Assembly (NCBI GenBank): GCA_047967505.1
Contig: CM106540.1
Source of the DNA: Dipteris shenzhenensis
Taxonomy: Eukaryota; Polypodiophyta; Polypodiopsida; Gleicheniales
Strand: one strand, 5' to 3'
DNA: 64,000 nucleotides
Below are positions 54,202-64,000 of the stretch, one piece after another. Both the position numbers and the translations under genes were made by a program. The first letter of the stretch is position 1. The number at the start of each line of letters is the position of its first letter. The notes beneath the pieces were generated by a model. It ran no database searches. It worked only from the letters and a program-made list of their open reading frames with translations, and was not told the origin of the DNA.

Positions 54202-55197
54202 CTACTGCAGAGAATAACCAATAAAGATGCACTTCTCAGCTTTTGGATCCAACTTGGACCTCAACTCATCTGGCACATGGACATAGGCAATGCAACCAAA
54301 AATTTTCAAATGAGAAATATCTGGTTTCCTACCAGTATACATCTCCTCTGGCGTCATGCCATGTATTACTGCAGTGGGAGTCCTGTTCATTATATAAACT
54401 GTTGTAGCAACTGCTTCAGCCCAATAATAATCTGGTAGATCTTTTTCATTTAGCATGGCCCGAGATACCTCTCCAATATCCCTGTTTTTCCTTTCTGCAA
54501 TTCCATTTTGCTGTGGGGTATGACTGCATGAATATTGGTACTTTATACCATGCTCCTGTAGGAACCTTGCAAACTCATTTGAGAGGTACTCTCCCCCTCC
54601 ATCTGACCTTAGGCATTTTATTTGTAGGCCTGTTTCTTTTTCCACCATTGCTTTGAAAACTTTGAAGTGCCCAAACACTTCACTTTTCTTTTTCATAAAA
54701 TACACCCAAAGTCTCGGGGGGGTCACTATGTATAAACCGTCTATATCATGTGCGTTCAAGGCCTATATTTAAAGTCCCTTATCTGTAAAAAATTTCATTA
54801 ATAAAATGTACCCCTTTTCTATACAAATCTGTAAATTTTTTCCAAAACTATTTTAAATAGTCCCTTATGTATATTTATTTCTGTAAATTTTAGAAATAAA
54901 AAAAATCCTTATGTTGAACTCACGTGATAGGGTTACATATGATGAGTGACCCCCCCGAGCCCAAAGTTTTCTGCTGAAGTCATCAATAAATGTGACAAAA
55001 TAGTGACAGCCTCCAATAGATGCAGCTTTAGTAGTCCACACATCAGAGTGGATTAATTCCAATGGCTTTTTACTCTCTTGAACATGCCTAGGAAAAGGTT
55101 TCCTTGCCTGTTTCCCAAATTGACAGGCTTCACAAACCTTGTGCATTTCTGCAACCTTGAATTTTGGCAATCCTGCAACAATATTTTGGGCTTGCAT
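54202..55197 (-). pseudogene. Integrase of copia B, split by a MITE
   Basis: The N-terminal part (55197-54967) has CEACQFGKQARKPFP, LIHSDVWT (first catalytic Asp) and FVTFIDDFSRKLW. After the MITE the frame resumes with VYFMKKKSEVFGHFKVFKAM, RSDGGGEYLS (second Asp), PQQNGIAERKNR (Glu) and FGCIAYVHVPDELR. All DDE residues are present but separated by the insertion. Confidence 0.85.
54713..54958. mobile_element. 246-bp MITE with 15-bp G-rich inverted repeats and 8-bp target duplication
   Basis: The left end CTCGGGGGGGTCACT and the right end AGTGACCCCCCCGAG are perfect inverted repeats. Both are flanked by CCCAAAGT (54705-54712 and 54959-54966). The interior is A/T-rich (aaatttt, attaataaaatg) without coding capacity. 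An 8-bp duplication fits the hAT superfamily. Removing the element and one CCCAAAGT restores the copia integrase sequence. Confidence 0.85.
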
Positions 55198-55216
55198 TGA
55201 TTTAAGTCACTGTATA

Positions 55217-55699
55217 TTAACATGACCAATGCGTTTGCGTGCATTTGTGCCAGATATCAATATCTGCAACTACACCGGTCCCATGTGCAAACATTGCTGC
55301 ACTCAATTCAGGCATGTCCGCATCCAACGTAAACATCCTGCCCTTCTTCTTTCCTTTTGCTATCAAGCGACCGTTATTTTTCATATCCTCAACAAAGCAT
55401 CCATGAGGATTAAATCTGACCTGCAAGCCCTGCTCAACCATTCGACCAATAGAAACTAGGTTCTTAGTGATGTTCGGGACATGAAATACATCGGACAGGT
55501 ATTTCTTTTTCCCATCCTGCATAGACAAAGGAATTTCACCAATCTGCACAATAGGATGTGCAGTATCATCACCAGTCTCCACAAATCCTGGCTTTTTCAT
55601 TTTCCTTGCATCTTGCATCCATTCTGCATGACCTGTCATGTGGTTTGATGCACCTGAGTCAACATACCACACATCATTTCGTTCTTCTGCACTTGTCAC
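55217..55699 (-). pseudogene. Protease and pre-integrase region of copia B
   Basis: Begins VWYVDSGASNHMTGHAEWM, the copia aspartic protease/Pol_BBD signature. Then IPLSMQDGKKKYLSDVFHVP, NITKNLVSIGRMVEQGLQVR and a pre-integrase HKC.. stretch. A frameshift near 55220 separates it from the integrase part. The copia-style order gag, protease, integrase, RT is kept. Confidence 0.8.
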
Positions 55700-55706
55700 A
55701 AATTGG

Positions 55707-56175
55707 TCATATGTTGCACCATAAATAGATGCTCATTTCTGTCTCATTTCTGTCATCACTCTGTCTACTGGAAGATGCATAATGGCCTTGCTGCAATTTT
55801 CCATTCATAATGTCATTCTGCTTTTTGTAGCAGTCCTTAGCCATATGACCCATTTTACCATAATAGTAGCATTCAACATTGCTGTTTGCATTTTGGCCTC
55901 TCTGCCATCCACCACGGCCTCTTTGGCTCCCCCTGCCTCTAGAGTTACCACGTCCTCCTGCATAGGACTGGTTTTCTTGAGTTTGCTGCATATTCTGATT
56001 TCTACCACGGCCTGCATATCAGCCTCCTCTACCTCTGCTTCTACCTCTTCCAACATTTGAGTAGAAGACAGTTTCTTTTGAAGTTCCTCCTGAAGAAGAT
56101 GCACCCCCATTTCTCTTCTCTTCAGAAATTAGAAGAGCAAACAACTCTTCAAATTCAAGAAATTTTTCACAGATG
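55707..56175 (-). pseudogene. Gag C-terminal part of copia B
   Basis: Arg/Gly-rich linker (GGRGNSRGRGSQRGRGGWQR) and zinc knuckle VECYYYGKMGHMAKDCYKK, with Tyr in place of the second Cys. Upstream reads LLISEEKRNGGASSSGGTSK. Similarity to the copy at 63388-64000 ends at about 56175, where a tnp2 remnant begins. Confidence 0.75.
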
Positions 56176-56907
56176 GCAATGGATGGATGAAGACCTAAGG
56201 ATGACCTCTATTGTGCCTCTAGGGAAATGATGGAGCAAAGTAATGGACACAGATTTGCTTAGTAATCTCAGCCTCTATTCAATGCTTAATAGTGATGTGA
56301 TGAAAAGATGGGTGACAAGATATGAGGATGCAAAGGCAAGAAGACAAGGAGAAGGGGCCTCTTTCGTACACACCACATATCTCATGTGCCATACCCTTAG
56401 CATCTAAGAGCACTTCCAAAGGATATTCATGTGGATTGGCCACTTGATGAAATGGAAAGAGCAGAGAGAGATGAGGGGATGCATATCACAATGGAAGAAT
56501 GGGAGTATACTAGAGGATGCATGCAAAAGGTTAATATATAGAATGTTATGCATAAGTTAGGAGCTTTCAACAATTTAGATTGCTTATTCAATTGATTTTG
56601 TCTTGGTGTAGTGTACTATGTTCAATGCTATATGATGTGAGGGCAAGAATTTTTGGACACAATGGATTGATGATAAGAGAAACAGACAAGATTGTGGCAT
56701 CATTGCTAGCTTTGAGGGAGCCAATGGAGCCATGGATGATTATTGTGGCATAATCCAAGATATTATTAAGCTTGACTTTCGATGCTTCTTTGTGTATGTT
56801 TTGGATGTCAAGTGTTATAAGTACGTGGTGGAAAGAGGCCCTAATGCAACAATCAAATGCCAAACAAGTGGCTTTGTAACTATTGACTCCATAAATTTTT
56901 GGCAAAG
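56176..56907 (+). pseudogene. tnp2 C-terminal remnant I (family 2)
   Basis: DEDLRMTSIVPLGK, LLSNLSLYSMLNSDVMKRWV, RYEDAKARRQGEG, then a DUF4216 part (YCGIIQDIIKLDFRCFFVYV, GFVTIDSINFWQS). It matches 44215-44856 of G, including the part of DUF4216 that G loses to retroelement J. It ends inside the frame at 56907 where CACTA element D inserted (AAG, 56905-56907). Confidence 0.75.
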
Positions 56908-57220
56908 CACTACAAGGTATAGGTCCTTTTCCGATGAAAATGCCAACCTTTTTTACACTAAAAAGTTTTTTTTAGATGGGCGTAAAGTTCGCTATTTTTG
57001 TCACGATAAGCATCGGAAAAGAATGGTCACTATTTAAGCATTTCTATATAGCAATGCTGGTAAATGTCGCTATATAGTGACTCTGTTAATCGTCGCTATA
57101 TAGCGACACCTATAAATGTCGCTATATAGCGACGATTGATAGAAGCTTAAAAAAAACATTAGTGGGGCTAAATAGGGTCACAGTAAGCCCTTTTTGGCCC
57201 CACTAATGTTTTTTATTAAG
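56908..57220. repeat. Left end of D with palindromes and foldback
   Basis: Motif copies tgtcgctatatagtgac, cgtcgctatatagcgac and gtcgctatatagcgacg lie at 57066-57134. The foldback aaaaacattagtggggc (57153-57169) pairs with gccccactaatgtttttt (57198-57215). Confidence 0.75.
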
Positions 57221-57461
57221 TAATTACAAAAGAATGTTTTTTTTTACAAAATTTTCCTTGTGGAAAGGGTGATACAAAATGGCTCAAATGAACTAAGCGA
57301 CAAAAGCATATATATCTCAAAGACATATAACATTGTTTGTTACAAAATTACCCTTGCGAAAAGGGTGAAACAAAATCGCTCAAAAGAGCCGATATACAAA
57401 ATCATATACGTGGCAAAGTATATGCAAACTATTACTAATACTATTACTACTATTACTACTA

Positions 57462-59051
57462 CTACTCCTCATCCGAATTGTCATCTTCATCATCGTCCTC
57501 ATGCTCGACCACGTGAGCTATTGCGTCTGTGATCCCTGGCCCTCGTGAGCTGCTGTGCCTAAGATCCCTGGATCTCATCAGATGCACCTGATCCTTGGCC
57601 CTCATCAAAGCTGTGTAAGCCTAATCCGTCATCTCATCACTGCTCACCTCCACTGATGGGACATTCAAGCTTGCACTCTAAGAGTAAATCCATGTTAATT
57701 GAAAATTAGATTGGAACTTAAAGAATAAAATAGCTTAAAAAGTGAGTTTATAAGTAGGAGTAGACTTATACCGTGCAAGCAACCACCTCAGCCCAATCGA
57801 CCATCGCCCCCATTGCCTCTTGCTCAATAAAGCACGGCCTTGTTCCTACGCAAAAAACTTTTCTCATCTTTGAGTCTGCAGGAAGGCGACCCATCGCAGC
57901 TTGTTGTGGTCCAATTTACGAAAGTTAGATAAAGTGCATGCAATATGTAGTAAAACAAATAGAACAATACATTAAATGAGAAGAAGTAGAATTACCACGG
58001 TTGCCTTGAATGCCAACCGTCCGCCTACACCAAAGTGCGAAGTACCTACGGAGTCCAACCATCTCCTTGCAGCCCTCCTCTGACTCTCGAACATTTCGGG
58101 ATGCTCCCTGTTCTACTTCTTGAAAAATTTACAATAAGCTTTATCTACCCAGCTGGGTTTAGCCCTTCCCTTTGTGATGGATGTATGCAAGGTTTACCTA
58201 CAATGCTTCAAGACCAAACCCATGCGCTCCTGCATGTGATTCTCATTGAACTTCCAATTTGGGCAGTTTGGGTTACATTGTCTTTTCAATTCATCAATGA
58301 CTGCTTGTTTCTTGGAGTCATCTTGGTACTGCCAATCAGTAGCTATCCCACTCTTGAACTGGTAGCTCATCAACTGCCTCATAGTGGCCATCACTGCTTT
58401 GCCCTTTCTATCTTCTATTATCTCTCCACCAGCTATGATTTGATAGGAGAGGTCCTCGACTAGGTAAGGAGGACTCATGGTAGTAGTAGAGTTAGAGCGG
58501 GTGGTGTTATTGTGAGTGCTTCTGGAGCGAGGAGTATTAGTGGAAGTAGGAGAGGGCAAGGGACCTGATTGGTACTGGGTCTTAGGACCAAGTGGAGACC
58601 TATAGCCTGGATGTGAGTTTGCTAACTCATCTACATCTCACGAGTTAGCACAACATAAGCGACCACTCCTACTCTTCCTTCCCTTGCATGGGGTACACCT
58701 AGGTGATGATCCCTCAGTCCAAGGGGCTCGATGGCACAGTTGGACAGTAGGTCCAGCCATCGGTGTAGGAGAGGGATTTAGGGAGGTCATCTGGGATAGT
58801 AGAGAGAAGAATCTCAGTGCATCTGCATCACTCATCTATGCCACAATCTCATCGAGTATCCCGACAAAGCCATGGGCTACTAGCAAAGGAGTTCCTTGAG
58901 GGGTAGTCATAGTGCTACGTTTGAGAGGAGTCACAGGGGTAGCCCCCTGAGGTGTCGCCTGAGGGGGATCAAAGTCCTCTGGAGAATAGAGATCATGATG
59001 TCTCCTCCTACAAGGGTTTTTGTACTCATTGGACGTATGACATGATCCCAT
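57462..59051 (-). pseudogene. Transposase_24-like gene of element D
   Basis: ATG 59051 gives MGSCHTSNEYKNPCRRRHHD, LYSPEDFDPPQATPQGATPV and GTPLLVAHGFVGILDEIVA. The conserved block (58559-58194) reads SYQIIAGGEIIEDRKGKAVM, SYQFKSGIATDWQYQDDSKK and ERMGLVLKHCR. Later exons near 57910-57780 and 57650-57462 end in an acidic tail (DNSDEE). Frameshifts and stops are present. Same layout as A and F. Confidence 0.65.
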
Positions 59052-59149
59052 GTCTAATTTGGGGAGATTGGACAAACGTAGACACAAACACGAAAACAAA
59101 AAACTAAAAAATAAGGGCAAATAAGAAGCCGAAAGACAATTAATTACTT

Positions 59150-59621
59150 GTGACAATTATGAAAGAGGGACAAAAGAGCATAAGCATAAGAGAAAAAGAA
59201 AGAAAGCATATGCTTATGCTTATGAATGAGCATATGAGCATAAGAGAATGAGCTAATTAGTGAGCATATGAGCATATGCTTATGCTCATGCAGAAGCATA
59301 AGCATAGGCATAGGCATAGGCTTATGAGAAAGAAGGGAAGGAGAAGGAGACATATGCTCATGCATAAGCATAAGCATAAAAGAAGAAAAAACATATGCAT
59401 ATACAAAAAAGAGAGAAAGCATATGTTTGAAAGAGGGGAAAAGAGATTGAAAGGGGAGAGAAGAAAGAGGGGGAAGGAGAAGGAGAAGCATAAGCATAAG
59501 CATAGGCATAGGCATAGGGGAAAAGAGGAAGCATATGTTGAAAGAGGGGAGAAGTGGGAAAAAGAGCATTTGCATTTGCTAATGCTTATGCTTATGCATA
59601 AGCATATGAGCATATGCTCAT
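59150..59621. repeat. GCATAAG low-complexity spacer of D
   Basis: gcataagcataagagaaaaa, catatgctcatgcataagca, gaaggagaaggag. Same word family as in A, F and K. Open frames in it are accidental. Confidence 0.75.
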
Positions 59622-60349
59622 TGTAAGAAAATAATACAACGTTTGTGCTCAATAGATAACAAGATCTTGTATGCAAGAGAGAAAACAAGACAGTATGGAG
59701 AATTAAAAATTTGATTACTATAGAACTGATACAATAGATGGCACTGCCTCCCAGCTGTGCACTCTTATGAAAGAAGCTTCGATGGCATGCTAGAAACAGT
59801 AGAAGATGGAGGCTAGATGCTAAGGAATCAGGGTTGTTGTAGCCAGTGATGAAGTGGGCTTCACGGGCTTGCTCTTATATAGCCACCACTCATAATTGGT
59901 TAGGCTCAATTGGGTGACCGACCCAGTATGCCCAAAACGGTCGACTAGGGGTGTCCCAAAATAGGCCACCCACCATACGATAGAACCGGTGTGCAAAACA
60001 GAGCAATTAACCTACGGTCCCTGTTCAGCCCAGAGCCATCCGAGATCATCTCACGCTCCAAATCGGCCATGCAACCGAGAGTGGGCTGCCCCGAGAAGTG
60101 CTCCATCTACCCTCAATGTGGTCAGTCAAGCAATGCCTTCCCGCACTTGCATGTAGCCTAGTTGGTGGTGTGCCAACTCTATCTGAAGCCGTCCAGCCAT
60201 CAGGCCACACATGGCCCCCATCTGTTGTCCAAACCAAGACCTACCGGATAACTGAGCTACTCAAATGCCTTTTTCTCATATGGGGGCTTACAAGTAGAGT
60301 TAGCTGGTTCCTACGTAGTTACATGAGAGTGGAACATTGATATCTAACA
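59622..60349 (-). repeat. 3' LTR of copia C (728 bp)
   Basis: Plus reading TGTAAGAAAATAATAC...GATATCTAACA. On minus it is preceded by a polypurine tract (TTGAGGGGGGG, 60350-60360). It sits in the spacer of element D. Confidence 0.8.
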
Positions 60350-60369
60350 CCCCCCCTCAATGTCCACCC

Positions 60370-61860
60370 ACAAGTGAACTTACTTTTTCGGCCCAATGCC
60401 AAGTCGATGAAGATGCCTCTCTAGCAAGTCTCTTCCAAGAGCCTTCGTGAAGATGTTCGTAGCATTCTCTGTAGTTTGACAATACACCAAGTCGACCTCT
60501 CCATCCATGATGAGCTCACGTACAAAGTGATATTGAATCTCAATGTGTTTTGTGCGAGCATGGAACACCGGGTTCTTTACAATCGCCATGCAACTTTGAT
60601 TGTCACAGGATAACTACGTAGGCTTGTTCTGCACTGCACCCATGTCCCCCAAAATCCTCCTCAACCACACTCCCTCACAAGAAGCAAAGCATGCAGATTT
60701 GCACTCGGCCTCGGTAGAAGAAAGAGCAACTATGGGTTGCTTCTTGCTAACCCATGACACCTCTACATCTAAGTGAGAAATAGTACCCTGTCATTGATCT
60801 CCTATTGTCCACATCTCTTGCCCCAATCCGAGTCATAGAATCTGGTCAAGATGTTGCCCTTGGTATAGGTGATGCCATAATCAAGTGTGCCTTTGATGTA
60901 TTTCAGCACCCGCATCCCTGCCCTCCAATGGTTCTCCCGGGGCTTATTGGAAAACCTGCTTAGTACACTAGTCGCAAAATTGATGTCCAACCGTGTGTTG
61001 CACAGGTAAATCAAGCTACCCACAAGCCTTCTGTACTTCGCTTCGTCCACTAGTGGTGATGAATCCTCGTTTGAGAGCTTCACGTCAACCTCCATAGGGG
61101 TACCAACTGTCTTGCACTTAGCCATGCCAAATGCCTTCAGTATCTCTCCAGCATACTTCAGCTATGAAATGAAGATTTGTTTTAGCTCCTGCAAAACTTC
61201 AATCCCCAAACAGAAATGCATCAATCTGAGGTCTATCATTTCAAACTCTCTTCCTAGCAAATGCTTCATCTACGAGATCTTCTCTTCATGGTTCCCTGTT
61301 ATGACAAGGTCATCCACATAAAGGACCACGATCATACACCTGCCTCCTTCTCTAAAGATATACAAATTTGCATAAGATGGGCTCCTCCTAAACCCATTTT
61401 GCAGAAAGTAGGCATCAATTCACTGGTACCACACTTGTGGGGCCTGTTTTAGCTCCTAAAGTGCCTTCTTCAGTTTGCAGACTTTACCTTCTGAATGGGG
61501 GATCTCAAAACCTGGTGGTTATTCCATGTATACCTCCTCCTTGAGATCTCTGTTCAAAAAGGCAGATTTCACATCCATCTGAAACACGGACCAACTTCCC
61601 TGGGTAGCTAAAGCCAAAAGAGTGTGAATTGTGCTTAGTCCAGCTGGGGGAGAAAAAGTATCTTGATAATCAAAACCATGTACCTATGCAAATCCTTTTA
61701 CCGCAAGCCAAGCCTTGTACTTATCCAATGTGCCATCGAACTTGTACTTGGTCTTGTACACCCACTTGGTTCCGATTACCTTGTGTTTTGGTGGTCGATC
61801 CACAAGGTCCCAAGTGTTGTTCTTCATTATGGAGCCATAGTCTTACTGCATAGCCTCCAT
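60370..61860 (-). pseudogene. Reverse transcriptase and RNase H of copia C
   Basis: C-terminal RNase H part (60589-60383: VKNPVFHARTKHIEIQYHFV, IFTKALGRDLLERHL). RT thumb (61125-60802: VGTPMEVDVKLSNEDSSPLV, YRRLVGSLIYLCNTRLDINF). YVDD-equivalent region near 61300 and the finger/palm region to 61860 occur in several frames. Stops and frameshifts are frequent, so it is older than copia A. Confidence 0.75.
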
Positions 61861-63015
61861 CCACCTATCATCGCCCTGTGCCTCTTCAAGACACTTGGGT
61901 TCATCAGCACGGATCAGTTCTATCATCAAAGCATAGTTGATCAAGTGTTCCTGCGCCCTTCTTTGCTCCTCTAATCTCTTGGACCGATGGTGTTCGGATG
62001 GTTCCTCCTCAATGGCTAGAGGTTCTCTACCATCCAAAAGCTGCTTTACCCACTTCAGGAATGGCCGTTGCCATTGTGGTTCTGCAGGCTCTTCTTCATC
62101 TTCTTTGTCTTGAATCCTTCCAAGCACTGTTGGGGGAGTTTGGTCTATTGTTGGTGGTGGTACTGGATGGATATCCTGGTGCTGGTTGTCTGGGAAGGAA
62201 GCATCCTCCTCCAATTGATGCGACTGTCAGGAGAGCACATTGCGACTTACAATTACCTTCTTGGTAACAAGGTTATAGAGATGGTGACCCTTCGCCTCTT
62301 CACTGTAGCCCAAGAAAATACACTTCCAGCTCTTCGGTTCCCATTTGGTCTTGGTAGCATCAGGGACATGCACAAAATAGTCACATCCAAAAACTCTGAA
62401 ATGTGCAGCTAAAGGTTTCTTACCAGAAAAGGCTTACAGTGGAGTCATCTTGTTCATAGCCTTCGTGTAGCTATGATTCAGGATGTAAACTGCAGTTTAC
62501 ATGCTTCAGCCCAAAAAGTATTTGGCAAATCTTTCCCTTTCATCATACTCCGGCCCATTTCGTAGATGACACACATCTTGCATTCTGCTACTCCATTTTA
62601 CTATGATGTATGTGGCGGGGGTTTCTACCTCTTGATTCCGTGACTTTTGCAATAACTTTCGAATTTAGTTGATGTGAACTCTCCACCTCTATCTGATCTC
62701 AACTTCTTCACCTTCCTCCCCGTTTCTTTCTTGACCTTTACATGCCATTCCTTGAACCTACTAAAAGCCTCCTCTTTAGTCCATCTTTCTGCAGAGGTCC
62801 GTGTGAACGAGCTCTAGAGGAGCCTTTGCCCTGCTAGCCTCTTTAGGAAAGGGATGCCGATGTTGCTTGCCCATCATGCAAGCTTCACATACATCGGACA
62901 GATTTGAAATTTCGGGTAGGTCTGCAATTATTCCACTTTTATGCATCTCCTTCAAAGAACTAAGGTTTAGATGACCAAACCTCTCATGCCACAGCTTAGT
63001 GTTCTTCACATCCAC
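61861..63015 (-). pseudogene. Integrase region and linker of copia C
   Basis: The linker (62214-61843) is acidic and proline-rich. The integrase core between 62270 and 62770 is readable only in pieces. The pre-integrase domain (63015-62776) has NTKLWHERFGHLNLSSLKEM and DVCEACMMGKQHRHPFPKEA, i.e. the H..H..C..C finger, then LVHTDLC with the first catalytic Asp. Confidence 0.7.
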
Positions 63016-63234
63016 TCAAGCACTGAAAGCTAAGAGTTCGTCCATGTACCTTTACCAATGACCTTTCCTTGAAGATCCAGGATCTGTGCACCATTCTTAT
63101 CGAATTGAACTTTGAGGTCTCGACCCATGATCACGGAAATAGACAACAAGTTCCTCTTGATATCTGGCACATAAAGAACATTGGACAACTGTTTTACAAC
63201 TCCATCTGACTTGAGAGCAATCGTACCTTTTCAT
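63016..63234 (-). pseudogene. Protease end of copia C, truncated
   Basis: On minus it reads GTIALKSDGVVKQLSNVLYV, PDIKRNLLSISVIMGRDLKV, then FDKNGAQILDLQGKVIGKGT, typical of the copia protease/Pol_BBD region. It is cut at 63234 by an LTR fragment; gag and the 5' LTR of C are missing. Confidence 0.7.
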
Positions 63235-63387
63235 TGTTGACATATCGAGCTCCACTTGTGATATGCCAAGGTGACCGTTGTGCATTTATGTCACCGACTT
63301 GTGAGTTGCAGATGCGGTTGGTACACCGCCCATGAATAATAGCTGGATGACAGCTATCCTTATGTACTCTAGTTCGTGGCTCAGTTA
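63235..63387 (+). repeat. LTR start fragment of copia-B type, inverted
   Basis: Starts TGTTGACATATCGAGCTCCAC and matches the inward reading of the copia B LTR from 52088 downwards for about 150 bp (gatgcggttggtacaccgcc). It then joins gag sequence of opposite orientation at 63388. Confidence 0.7.
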
Positions 63388-64000
63388 CAGATGCTCATTT
63401 CTGTCATCACCCTGTCTACTAAAAGATGCATAATTCCCTTGCTGCAACTTTCCATTCATGATGTCATTCTACTTTTTATAGTAGTCTTTAGCCATATGAC
63501 CCATTTTACCATAGTAGTAACATTCAACATTGCTGTTTGCATTTTGGCCTCTCTGCCATCCACCATGACCTCTTTGGCTCCCCTTGCCTCTAGAGTTACC
63601 ACATCCTCCTCCATAGGATTGTTTTTCTTGAGTTTGTTGCATATTCTGATTTCTACCATGGCCTCCAGATCGGCCTCTTCTACCTCTACCTCTACCTCTT
63701 CTAGCATTTGAGTAGAAGACAATTTCTTTTGAAGTTCCTCCTGAAGAAGATGCACCACCATTTCTCTGCTCTTCGGAAATTAGAAGAGCAAACAACTTCT
63801 CAAAATCAGGAAATTTTTCACGGACGAAAATGGATGTCCGACACTGTGCATAATCCTTTCCTAGACCATTCAAGGTCATAGAAACTAAATCATCATCTTC
63901 CACTAGCGACCCAATGGAAGCAAGTGCATCTGTAATTTTCTTCACCTTATGTGGTAGTCATTGATGCTCATATTTTCTCTCTACACATTGTGCAACTCCT
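63388..64000 (-). pseudogene. Copia-B-type gag
   Basis: On minus it reads ITDALASIGSLVEDDDLVSM, LNGLGKDYAQCRTSIFVREK, KLFALLISEEQRNGGASSSG, an Arg/Gly-rich linker and the zinc knuckle VECYYYGKMGHMAKDYYKK. The knuckle has Tyr for the second Cys, as in copia B, and additionally Tyr for the last Cys. The upstream part (RENMSINDYH) runs off the window. It is the counterpart of the gag piece at 55707-56175. Confidence 0.75.

Larger units (their letters stand above)
51736..56175 (-). mobile_element. Ty1/copia element B, 5' end missing
   Basis: 3' LTR 51736-52088, polypurine tract on minus (TTCGAGGGGGAG, 52089-52100), then RNase H, reverse transcriptase, integrase, protease and part of gag to about 56175, where it abuts a tnp2 remnant. 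The 5' LTR and gag start are absent. A 246-bp MITE lies in integrase. Confidence 0.85.
56908..59621. mobile_element. CACTA transposon D (family 1), left part; right end not in window
   Basis: Left end CACTACAAGGTATAGGTCC, closely matching the inward-read right end of A (CACTACAAGGCATAGGCC). Then subterminal palindromes, foldback, the duplicated 3' motif and the second gene on minus, then spacer repeats. The LTR of copia C begins at 59622 within the spacer. The tnp2 gene and right end are not seen. Confidence 0.75.

Overview
The window is a transposon graveyard from the nuclear genome of a land plant. It holds Ty1/copia retrotransposons primed by initiator tRNA-Met, plant-type En/Spm (CACTA) transposons with tnp2 transposases, a BED-finger hAT transposon and a small foldback MITE. 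I recognise no intact host gene, rRNA, tRNA or CRISPR. Large nested blocks and long low-complexity tracts suggest a large, repeat-rich genome. A fern or lycophyte is possible, but the sequence alone does not settle it.

Layout. 1-580: tail and 3' LTR of a copia-like element inserted in a decayed gene of unknown function (pieces on the minus strand, 581-3988). 4600-6122: patchwork containing a short exon of a DEAD-box helicase (Dbp4/DDX10 type). 6123-10112: CACTA-like element H, which begins CACAA rather than CACTA. 11118-31119: one hAT transposase gene split by nested insertions. CACTA element F (12369-29949, target duplication AAG) sits in the hAT gene. A remnant of a CACAA-type element (B) sits in F. 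A third, nearly complete CACTA element (A, 17920-29124, target duplication TAA) sits in B. 31267-40423: a gag-only LTR element E (target duplication ATTCT) whose 3' LTR is split by a young full-length copia element (32952-40065, target duplication ACGTA, LTRs identical by eye). 41072-44856: CACAA-type element G, interrupted by a short-LTR retroelement (from 44857). 46200-48770: degenerate gene with a ParB/sulfiredoxin-like region. 49212-51735: CACTA fragment K. 51736-56175: copia B, whose integrase region carries a 246-bp MITE with 8-bp target duplication. 56176-56907: tnp2 remnant I, hit by CACTA element D (from 56908). 59622-63234: copia C. 63235-64000: rearranged copia-B-like LTR and gag.

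Two related DNA-transposon families dominate. Both have two divergent genes: a tnp2 transposase (with DUF4216/DUF4218 regions where preserved) and a second, acidic-tailed Transposase_24-like protein. Each family has its own short DNA motif, repeated at the element ends and again directly upstream of the tnp2 start. The motif is the palindrome CGTCGCTATATAGCGACG in family 1 (A, F, D, K) and ATAGACGC-like words in family 2 (H, B, G). This suggests that a protein binding the ends also controls the transposase promoter. Between the two genes lie long low-complexity spacers, which in element A form a 3.3-kb array of palindromes.

Nearly all genes carry nonsense codons. Most can be explained by C-to-T change, as expected for methylated, silenced repeats.
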